From assembly GCA_946403615.1 (NCBI GenBank), contig CAMJAO010000122.1:1-6698 (forward strand): a stretch of 6,698 bases of DNA. Direction: 5' to 3'. The stretch comes from an uncultured Prevotellaceae bacterium (GTDB lineage: Bacteria; Bacteroidota; Bacteroidia; Bacteroidales; Bacteroidaceae). Below the pieces are notes generated by a model that searched no databases, was not told the origin of the DNA, and worked only from the letters and a program-made list of their open reading frames with translations. The position numbers were made by a program, and so were the translations under genes. Positions 1 through 5,680 of the stretch are shown here, in pieces (within the stretch, counting starts at the first letter, position 1; each line of letters begins with the position of its first letter).

Positions 1-1241
1 CCATGTTCCCGTTGCACATCTGGCTGCCCGATGCCATGGAGGGTCCCACACCTGTCAGTGCGCTTATCCATGCTGCCACGATGGTGGTGGCTGGCGTGTT
101 CCAGGTGGCACGTATGTTCCCCTTGTGGATTCAGTATGCGCCCGATGCCATGAGCATCGTCGTGTGGGTGGGTGTCATCACCGCCTTCTATGCGGCTGCC
201 GTGGCGTGTGCGCAGAGCGATATCAAACGTGTGCTGGCCTTCTCTACCATCTCGCAGATTGCGTTCATGATGGTGGCGCTGGGCGTATGCATGCAACCGC
301 ACGATGCTGCTGGCAATCTCGCTGCTATGCCGCTGACCACCGAGGCCCTCGACAACCATGCCCAACTGGGATATATGGCGTCGATGTTCCACCTCTTCAC
401 ACATGCCATGTTCAAGGCATGTCTCTTCCTCTGTGCGGGATGTATCATCCACGCCGTTCACTCCAATGAGATGTCTATGATGGGCGGATTGCGCAAATAT
501 ATGCCGATTACACACATCACTTTCCTCATCTCTTGTCTTGCCATCTCTGGCATACCGCCGTTCTCAGGATTCTTCTCCAAAGATGAGATCCTCACGGCTG
601 CTATGGCATACAGCCCCGTGGTGGGATGGATTATGACGGGTGTGGCCGCGATGACCGCCTTCTATATGTTCCGTCTCTACTACGGCATCTTCTGGGGAAC
701 GGAAAACAAGGAAGCCCATGCGCATCACACACCGCACGAGGCACCTGCTTCCATGACCTTCCCGCTGATATTCCTTTCGCTGGTGACCATTGGCTGCGGC
801 TTCCTGCCGTTCGGCCATTTCGTGAGCGCCAGTGCCTCTTCGTATGATATCCATCTCGACTGGACCGTGGCTGGCACCAGCATTGTCATTGCAGTGCTGA
901 GCATCGCGCTCGCCACCTATATATATAAAGGTGAGCGGCAGCCCGTGGCAGACAAATTGCAGAAATCGTTCCCGAAACTGCATCAGGCTGCTTACCGCAG
1001 GTTCTATCAGGATGAGATCTGGCAGTATGTCACCCATAAGATTATCTTCCGTTGTGTGTCCAAACCCATTGCCTGGTTCGACCGCCATGTCATCGACGGC
1101 ACGTTCAACTTCATGGCTTGGGGCAGCAACGAGGCGGGTGAAAGCATCCGTGACTGGCAGAGCGGCGATGTGCGCCAATATGCCGTCTGGTTCCTTACCG
1201 GCACGATAGCCCTCACTTTGGTTTTGTTATGTGTATTGTAA
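1..1241 (+). CDS. nuoL: NADH-quinone oxidoreductase subunit L, C-terminal part (5' truncated by window edge)
   Basis: This is an antiporter-like membrane subunit of respiratory complex I, at the distal end of the proton-pumping arm. 412 residues are visible. The Met at base 3 is internal, because it falls inside the family's conserved PLxxWLPDAMEGPTPVSALIHAATM block, which lies over 200 residues into full-length NuoL (about 610-650 aa); roughly a third of the protein is therefore missing upstream. Visible marks, counted from base 3, are SALIHAATM (19-27), DIKRVLAFSTISQ (73-85), HAMFK inside a transmembrane helix (134-138), and the broken-helix motif GIPPFSGFFSKDEIL (183-197), whose Lys193-Asp194 match E. 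coli Lys399-Asp400. A His-rich loop (HAHHTPHE, 239-246) follows. The C-terminus holds the lateral-helix region and a last membrane helix (about 394-412) ending in TAA, so the 3' end is intact. nuoM follows after 18 bases. The assignment is secure; only the N-terminus and start are unknown. Confidence 0.96.
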   Translation, partial: MFPLHIWLPDAMEGPTPVSALIHAATMVVAGVFQVARMFPLWIQYAPDAMSIVVWVGVITAFYAAAVACAQSDIKRVLAFSTISQIAFMMVALGVCMQPHDAAGNLAAMPLTTEALDNHAQLGYMASMFHLFTHAMFKACLFLCAGCIIHAVHSNEMSMMGGLRKYMPITHITFLISCLAISGIPPFSGFFSKDEILTAAMAYSPVVGWIMTGVAAMTAFYMFRLYYGIFWGTENKEAHAHHTPHEAPASMTFPLIFLSLVTIGCGFLPFGHFVSASASSYDIHLDWTVAGTSIVIAVLSIALATYIYKGERQPVADKLQKSFPKLHQAAYRRFYQDEIWQYVTHKIIFRCVSKPIAWFDRHVIDGTFNFMAWGSNEAGESIRDWQSGDVRQYAVWFLTGTIALTLVLLCVL

Positions 1242-1259
1242 ACCCTTAAATTTTTCGAA

Positions 1260-2804
1260 ATGAGTATATTAACTGTTTTCGTAATCATTCCGGCACTGAT
1301 GTTGCTCGGATTGTGGGTAGCACGCAACCTGAATCAGGTGCGGGGCGTGATGGTGGTTGGCTCGTCTTTGCTGCTGGCGCTCTCCATCTATTTGACTATA
1401 GCATTCATACAGATGAGACATGCGGGCAACACCGATGTGATGCTTTTCACAGCGTCGCATATGTGGTTTGAACCGCTCAATATACACTACGCCGTTGGTG
1501 TCGATGGCATCTCAGTGGTCATGCTCTTGCTCTCCAGCATTATCGTGTTCACAGGTACCTTTGCATCGTGGAAACTGAAACCTCTCACCAAGGAGTATTT
1601 CCTCTGGTTCACATTGCTTTCATCGGGTGTATTCGGTTTCTTCATCAGTGTGGATTTGTTCACCATGTTCTTGTTCTACGAGGTGGCCCTTATCCCCATG
1701 TACCTCTTGATTGGTGTTTGGGGTAGCGGTAAGAAAGAGTACGCAGCCATGAAACTTACCCTGATGTTGATGGGTGGTTCGGCTCTGCTGATTATCGGCA
1801 TCCTCGGTATCTACTTCCTCAACGGCTCGTTCAGCGGTCATTACACGATGAATGTGACTGAGATTGCCGCCACATCGAGTTTCATTCCTGTACACCTGCA
1901 GAAGATGCTCTTCCCGATGGTGTTCATCGGATTCGGTGTGCTCGGCGCACTGTTCCCGTTCCACACATGGAGCCCCGACGGTCACGCTTCCGCTCCTACT
2001 GCCGTGTCTATGCTTCATGCTGGTGTGCTGATGAAACTGGGAGGCTACGGCTGTTTCCGTGTGGCGATGTATCTCTTGCCGCAGGCTGCGCAGCAACTCA
2101 GTTGGATTTTCATCATTCTCACCACCATTTCCGTGGTCTATGGTGCTTTCTCTGCCTGTGTGCAGACCGACTTGAAGTATATCAATGCTTATTCGTCGGT
2201 GTCGCACTGCGGACTGGTGCTCTTCGCCATTCTGATGATGACCAAGACCGCTTGCACGGGTGCCATCCTGCAGATGCTCTCTCACGGATTGATGACGGCC
2301 CTCTTCTTTGCCCTCATCGGTATGATTTATGGCCGTACACACACACGTGACATCCGCGAATTGAGCGGACTGATGAAGATTATGCCCTTCCTCTCGGTGG
2401 GTTATGTCATCGCCGGTCTGGCCAACCTCGGTTTGCCTGGCTTCTCAGGTTTCGTGGCTGAGATGTCCATCTTCGTCGGTTCGTTCGGCGCAGACAATCT
2501 GCCTGGTTTCGACGGTACGATGGTGGCGGGTGTGAGCACCATGCGCCGCGTGGCTACCATCATCGCTTGTACTTCGATTGTCATCACAGCGGTCTATATC
2601 CTCCGTGTGGTGGGTAAAATCCTCTATGGCAAGGTCGAAAACAAGCACTTCCTGGAGTTGACCGATGCTACTTGGGATGAGCGCTTAGCTGTGTGCTGCC
2701 TCATTTTCTGCGTGGCTGGCCTGGGTCTGGCTCCCTTCTGGGCAAGCAATGTGATAGGCGATGCGGTAGAACCGATATTGAATGTTGTAACTCAAGTGAA
2801 GTAA
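1260..2804 (+). CDS. nuoM: NADH-quinone oxidoreductase subunit M (complex I antiporter-like subunit)
   Basis: NuoM is the middle of the three proton-pumping membrane subunits of complex I. The 514-residue length is normal (E. coli about 509) and the protein is hydrophobic throughout. Recognisable elements are the TM5 glutamate in FYEVALIPMYLL (Glu141, matching E. coli Glu144), PFHTWSPDGHASAPTA (233-248), the TM8 lysine in VLMKLGGYG (Lys259), DLKYINAYSSVSHCG (304-318, His316), LQMLSHGLM (337-345, His342) and the TM12 glutamate in GFVAEMSIF (Glu401). Oddly, the TM7 lysine expected seven residues before His235 (E. coli Lys234) is Leu228. There is also a longer loop at about 409-425 (ADNLPGFDG) before the last helices. 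The ATG at 1260 gives the usual hydrophobic N-terminus; the 18-base leader is A/T-rich without a Shine-Dalgarno, as is common in Bacteroidota. The gene lies between nuoL and nuoN, and its TAA stop overlaps the nuoN ribosome binding site. Confidence 0.97.
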   Translation: MSILTVFVIIPALMLLGLWVARNLNQVRGVMVVGSSLLLALSIYLTIAFIQMRHAGNTDVMLFTASHMWFEPLNIHYAVGVDGISVVMLLLSSIIVFTGTFASWKLKPLTKEYFLWFTLLSSGVFGFFISVDLFTMFLFYEVALIPMYLLIGVWGSGKKEYAAMKLTLMLMGGSALLIIGILGIYFLNGSFSGHYTMNVTEIAATSSFIPVHLQKMLFPMVFIGFGVLGALFPFHTWSPDGHASAPTAVSMLHAGVLMKLGGYGCFRVAMYLLPQAAQQLSWIFIILTTISVVYGAFSACVQTDLKYINAYSSVSHCGLVLFAILMMTKTACTGAILQMLSHGLMTALFFALIGMIYGRTHTRDIRELSGLMKIMPFLSVGYVIAGLANLGLPGFSGFVAEMSIFVGSFGADNLPGFDGTMVAGVSTMRRVATIIACTSIVITAVYILRVVGKILYGKVENKHFLELTDATWDERLAVCCLIFCVAGLGLAPFWASNVIGDAVEPILNVVTQVK

Positions 2805-2813
2805 GGAGGAGGT
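2802..2813 (+). promoter_or_regulatory. Strong Shine-Dalgarno for nuoN, overlapping the nuoM stop codon
   Basis: TAAGGAGG at 2802-2809 is an eight-base match to the anti-Shine-Dalgarno consensus. It includes the nuoM TAA and ends seven bases before the nuoN ATG at 2817. A second overlapping match, AGGAGGT (2807-2813), is too close to the start to be the main site. By contrast nuoM and the downstream lipoprotein gene have A/T-rich leaders with no such motif. The site supports the 2817 start and suggests that ribosomes finishing nuoM can reinitiate on nuoN. Function is inferred from sequence only; Bacteroidota generally make little use of Shine-Dalgarno pairing. Confidence 0.6.
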
Positions 2814-2816
2814 AAT

Positions 2817-4313
2817 ATGAATTATAGTGAATTTTTCAAAATGGTACCCGAGGCCATCCTCGTTGCTATCCTGATTGTCGTTTTCATTGCCGATTTCATC
2901 TCATCGAAAAAACAGGACCGTAAATGGTTCAATCCCCTCATGGTGGTTTTCCTCGCCTTTATGTGCGGATTACACCTGGGTCATCATGCCGGCTCGCTTG
3001 ACACCGTGACCGCTTTCGGCGGCATGTATGTCGAGACGGCGGCTACCAATGTGATGAAGGCCATCCTCTCACTGGGTACACTCATTGTGGTCATCATGAG
3101 CCGTACATGGCTTTATGGAAAAGAGGCCAACAGTCATCAACTTGTGGCGAAAACGAACGAGGGCGAGTTCTACATGCTCGTCATCTCTACGTTGCTCGGC
3201 ATGTACATGATGATTTCTGCCGGACATTTCCTCATGTTCTATCTCGGACTGGAAATGGCTTCAGTGCCTATGGCATGTCTTGTGGCGCTCGACAAGTTCC
3301 GCAACAATTCTGCCGAGGCTGCCGCCAAATACATCCTTACCGCGGTGTTCTCAAGTGGCGTGATGCTTTTCGGCATCTCTTTCCTCTATGGAGCCACAGG
3401 CACTCTGTCATTCTATGGCTCGTTGAGTCTGGGACATACTGTTGGCTTGGGCGAAGCGCTCACCGCTACCCCGATGACCATCATGGGACTGGTCTTCTTC
3501 TTCAGCGGATTGGGCTTTAAAATCTCGCTCGTGCCGTTCCACTTCTGGACTGCTGACACATATCAGGGAGCGCCTACTGTCGTGACCGCTTATCTGAGCG
3601 TTGTGTCAAAAGGCGCTGCTGCTTTCGCGCTGATGACCATCCTGATGAAGGTCTTCGCCCCCATGGTGGAATATTGGCAGTATCTGTTGTACATCGTCGT
3701 GGTGCTCAGCATCACCATAGCCAACCTCTTCGCTATCCGTCAGTCTGAGTTGAAACGCTTCATGGCGTTCAGTTCTATCTCACAGGCGGGTTACATTATG
3801 TTGGCGGTCATTGGTGACAATGCGCTCGGTGTTGCGGCCTTGTCATACTATGTGCTGGTTTATGTGGTAGCCAACTTGGCTGTCTTCGCTGTCATCAGCG
3901 TGGTAGAACAGAACAATGGCGGTGCTACGCAGATGAGTGCTTACAATGGTTTCTACAAGACCAATCCTAAACTCTCGCTGCTGATGACCCTTGCGTTGTT
4001 CTCATTGGCTGGCATACCTCCCTTCGCAGGTATGTTCTCGAAGTTCTTCGTGTTCATGGCTGCGCTTGAACCGCGTGAGTCGGGCAATTTCCTGCCTTAT
4101 CTCATCGTCTTCATCGCATTGATCAATACGGTGGTCAGTCTTTACTACTACCTGCTCATTGTCAAGGCCATGTACATCAAAGACAGCGAGAATCCTCTGC
4201 CTACCATTAAGAGCGACTCTCACACCCGTTTGGCACTGCTTATCTGTACAGTCGGCATTGTTGCCTTCGGTGTGGTCAGTGGTGTCTATCACTGGATTTA
4301 CGCTGCTGCGTAA
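2817..4313 (+). CDS. nuoN: NADH-quinone oxidoreductase subunit N (complex I antiporter-like subunit)
   Basis: NuoN is the proton-pumping membrane subunit nearest the quinone-binding end among the three antiporter-like subunits. The 498-residue length is typical (E. coli about 485). Charged residues expected along the membrane axis are present: Glu146 in FYLGLEMASVPM (TM5), Lys235 in GLGFKISLVPFHFWTADTYQ (TM7, matching E. coli Lys217), Lys265 in SVVSKGAAAF (TM8), and Lys409 in the broken-helix motif GIPPFAGMFSKFF (399-411). LKRFMAFSSISQAGY (312-326) is the usual TM10-11 signature. It is the last gene of the operon, 12 bases after nuoM, with a strong Shine-Dalgarno fixing the ATG; a terminator begins 15 bases after its TAA. 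The machinery in NuoN looks complete, in contrast to the TM7 substitution in NuoM. Confidence 0.97.
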   Translation: MNYSEFFKMVPEAILVAILIVVFIADFISSKKQDRKWFNPLMVVFLAFMCGLHLGHHAGSLDTVTAFGGMYVETAATNVMKAILSLGTLIVVIMSRTWLYGKEANSHQLVAKTNEGEFYMLVISTLLGMYMMISAGHFLMFYLGLEMASVPMACLVALDKFRNNSAEAAAKYILTAVFSSGVMLFGISFLYGATGTLSFYGSLSLGHTVGLGEALTATPMTIMGLVFFFSGLGFKISLVPFHFWTADTYQGAPTVVTAYLSVVSKGAAAFALMTILMKVFAPMVEYWQYLLYIVVVLSITIANLFAIRQSELKRFMAFSSISQAGYIMLAVIGDNALGVAALSYYVLVYVVANLAVFAVISVVEQNNGGATQMSAYNGFYKTNPKLSLLMTLALFSLAGIPPFAGMFSKFFVFMAALEPRESGNFLPYLIVFIALINTVVSLYYYLLIVKAMYIKDSENPLPTIKSDSHTRLALLICTVGIVAFGVVSGVYHWIYAAA

Positions 4314-4328
4314 AGCGCACGTTATAAG

Positions 4329-4371
4329 ACTGTCGGACTGCAGTTTTTGCAGTCCGACAGTTCTTTTTTTT
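4329..4371 (+). terminator. Intrinsic terminator of the nuo operon
   Basis: A perfect 14-bp inverted repeat, ACTGTCGGACTGCA (4329-4342) and TGCAGTCCGACAGT (4348-4361), encloses a 5-base loop (GTTTT). It is followed by TTC and then eight consecutive T (4364-4371). It starts 15 bases after the nuoN stop, so it closes the complex I transcript and separates it from the lipoprotein gene. There is no matching A-tract on the 5' side, so it should act on plus-strand transcripts only. Confidence 0.94.
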
Positions 4372-4430
4372 GACCGGAAGGCCCAATCTTTCCATGTAAT
4401 CCTCATTACACTTTTCCTCAAAATTGAAAT

Positions 4431-5372
4431 ATGATGATTAGTAATAGCAAAAAAGCGTTTTTCTTTGCCTCTTTGGCTCTCATGTTGTTTGCATTCGTTT
4501 CATGTAAATCGAGCAAGGGCGTTGACCAGAAAGACGGTGTCGTAGTCAAGGATGTGACCATGAACAAAGCGCCGGTTAATGATCCGACAACCATCGATGC
4601 CCAGACTTCTGCAACAACTCCAACGACATCCGATGCACAACCCTCATCCGATGCACAAACGTCTGCCACGGTCCAAACTCCCAATACCCCAAACGACCAA
4701 ACGACCAGTCTCCCAAACGACCAAACGACCAGTCTCCCAAACGACCAACCCCCTCATGAGGGCTTTGTCTATGTCAAAACGTTGATACCCGATTTGATTG
4801 AAGATCTCCGCTATGCCACGACCAACAATTTCATGGGCGCGAAAGCCGATGGTTATGAGGGCACACGGGTCATTCTCTCGCGTCCCGCTGCCGAGGCACT
4901 CAAATCTGCTGCAGATGAGTTGCGCGAGAAGGGTTATGTCATCAAGGTCTTTGACGCATATCGTCCACAGCGAGCCGTCAATCATTTCGTGAGGTGGTCG
5001 AAATCGAATGACCAGCGCAATAAGGCCGACTATTTCCCCACATTGAGGAAAAACCAGTTGTTTCCCAAATACATTGCCTATAAATCGGGTCATACCAAAG
5101 GTAGCACCATCGACATGACCATTTGCGATAAAAACACAAAAGAAGAGGTGGACATGGGCGGACATTTCGATTATTTCGGTGAGCCCTCACATCCTTCGTT
5201 CATCGGTAAATACAGCCTTGGTGAAGTGACACAAGAGCATAAGAAACGCCGCATGATGTTGCGCGAGGTGATGGTGCGTCATGGATTCAAACCTTATGAC
5301 AGCGAGTGGTGGCATTTCACCCTGAAAAATGAGCCTTATCCCAACACTTGGTTCGACTTCCCGGTGAAATAA
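4431..5372 (+). CDS. Lipid-anchored D-alanyl-D-alanine dipeptidase, VanX/DdpX type (peptidase M15D)
   Basis: This is a predicted zinc dipeptidase that hydrolyses free D-Ala-D-Ala, a peptidoglycan building block or breakdown product. Of its 313 residues, 1-24 form a lipoprotein signal (KK then a hydrophobic stretch) with a loose lipobox FVSC and lipidated Cys25. Residues after Cys25 are KSSKG, not acidic, so a surface-export signal is not evident and a periplasmic-facing anchor is likely. Residues about 48-108 are a Thr/Gln/Pro/Asn/Asp/Ser linker with repeats. Residues 110-313 are a full-length catalytic domain (VanX is 202 aa): DLRYATTNNFMG (125-136), FDAYRPQRAV (174-183, with Arg178 equivalent to VanX Arg71), SGHTKGSTIDMT (219-230, zinc ligands His221 and Asp228), the FDYFGEPSHP block (246-255), and EWWHF (292-296, catalytic Glu292 and zinc ligand His295). 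Start is ATG 4431 or the adjacent ATG 4434; neither has a Shine-Dalgarno. I see no clear promoter in 4372-4430. No vanH/vanA-type ligase genes are adjacent, so a recycling or nutritional role is more likely than glycopeptide resistance. Confidence 0.9.
   Translation: MMISNSKKAFFFASLALMLFAFVSCKSSKGVDQKDGVVVKDVTMNKAPVNDPTTIDAQTSATTPTTSDAQPSSDAQTSATVQTPNTPNDQTTSLPNDQTTSLPNDQPPHEGFVYVKTLIPDLIEDLRYATTNNFMGAKADGYEGTRVILSRPAAEALKSAADELREKGYVIKVFDAYRPQRAVNHFVRWSKSNDQRNKADYFPTLRKNQLFPKYIAYKSGHTKGSTIDMTICDKNTKEEVDMGGHFDYFGEPSHPSFIGKYSLGEVTQEHKKRRMMLREVMVRHGFKPYDSEWWHFTLKNEPYPNTWFDFPVK
4627..4658 (+). repeat. Direct repeat in the lipoprotein linker
   Basis: CATCCGATGCACAA occurs at 4627-4640 and again at 4645-4658, an 18-base period that stays in frame and gives repeated SDAQ in the protein. 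It is part of a wider DAQTSAT-like duplication (residues 56-62 and 74-80), so the linker seems to have grown by several small tandem duplications. Confidence 0.7.
4688..4748 (+). repeat. 24-base tandem repeat (about 2.5 copies) in the dipeptidase linker
   Basis: Two identical 24-base units (4688-4711 and 4712-4735) are followed by the first 13 bases of a third (4736-4748). Each unit encodes eight residues, PNDQTTSL, at residues 87-94 and 95-102, with a trailing PNDQ (103-106). Inside each full unit the octamer AAACGACC is itself present twice in tandem (for example 4691-4698 and 4699-4706). The copies are identical at the DNA level, which suggests recent expansion. Gain or loss of a 24-base unit keeps the frame; gain or loss of an 8-base unit would not. 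Confidence 0.88.
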
Positions 5373-5396
5373 TGTACTGCCATTGAATATACATAG

Positions 5397-5438
5397 ACAG
5401 AGGTGACATCATCCACATGTCACCTCTGTTTGTTTGTC
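5397..5438 (+). terminator. Intrinsic terminator after the D-Ala-D-Ala dipeptidase gene
   Basis: A perfect 13-bp stem, ACAGAGGTGACAT (5397-5409) with ATGTCACCTCTGT (5417-5429), has a 7-base loop (CATCCAC) and is followed by the T-rich run TTTGTTTGT. It begins 24 bases after the stop codon. The T-tract is interrupted by G, so it may be weaker than the nuo terminator. The sequence beyond the other arm is not T-rich when read on the minus strand, so it is unlikely to serve the convergent peptidase gene. Confidence 0.8.
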
Positions 5439-5680
5439 AATTGATTATTATTGGTGTCCACTAAAAGATTACTAATCATCTCAAGGGCTTCAGCCGTCAC
5501 CCCTCCTTTTCCAAAGGAGAGGATGGGGTGGTTTTGTAATTGAATGAATATAAACCATTTAACCGACGACATGGGGCAGGACCTCGTTGGTGGCCTCACC
5601 CATGCCCTCGATGACAAGTATCGAAGATACAACCATTGATAATCTGACCTTTAACTGTTCTGTAAATTGGAATTTAAGGT
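5439..5680. other. Intergenic gap between convergent genes; no gene supported
   Basis: This stretch separates the dipeptidase terminator from the stop codon of the minus-strand S41 peptidase. It holds a bulged palindrome (5498-5530, listed separately), a GC-rich patch (5561-5620, 36 of 60 bases G or C by hand count) next to AT-rich sequence (5631-5690, 17 of 60), and two small palindromes: GTATC-GAA-GATAC (5618-5630) and TAAATT-GG-AATTTA (5663-5676). Short open frames on both strands cross the GC-rich patch but none resembles a protein I know. I see no convincing terminator for the minus-strand gene. Confidence 0.5.
5498..5530. repeat. Bulged REP-like palindrome
   Basis: CACCCC (5498-5503) pairs with GGGGTG (5525-5530), and inside it TCCTTT (5504-5509) pairs with AAAGGA (5513-5518) around a 3-base loop. 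GAGGAT (5519-5524) is left as a one-sided bulge. A minor palindrome, GGCT-TC-AGCC (5486-5495), lies just before it. A GC-rich imperfect hairpin between convergent genes with no T-tract resembles repetitive extragenic palindromes more than a terminator. Whether it is repeated in the genome cannot be seen from one copy. Confidence 0.5.

Noticed and set aside
3..5. ATG at base 3 as the start of nuoL
   Set aside because: It lies inside a conserved internal block of NuoL; the first third of the protein must be upstream of the window.
564..2342. Long minus-strand open frames opposite nuoL and nuoM (for example 564-1178 and 1620-2342)
   Set aside because: They lie wholly opposite well-supported membrane protein genes and have His/Arg/Glu-rich composition typical of antisense frames; no recognisable domains.
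4372..4430. Bacteroidota-type promoter (TTTG and TAnnTTTG boxes) before the dipeptidase gene
   Set aside because: The nearest string, TACACTTTT, does not fit the spacing of the -7 box and no TTTG box is present; a promoter must exist but I cannot place it.
4431..5372. Vancomycin resistance gene
   Set aside because: The catalytic domain is VanX-like, but no vanH, vanA-type ligase or two-component genes are in the window, the host looks Gram-negative, and the protein is lipid-anchored rather than cytoplasmic.
5420..5632. 70-codon minus-strand open frame in the intergenic gap
   Set aside because: It runs through the palindrome and into the terminator hairpin of the plus-strand gene, and has no recognisable domain; most likely a chance frame.
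5663..5676. Palindrome TAAATT-GG-AATTTA as an operator or terminator for the S41 gene
   Set aside because: The arms are short, pure A/T and separated by two bases; this occurs by chance in AT-rich sequence and lies downstream of the gene, without a T-tract.
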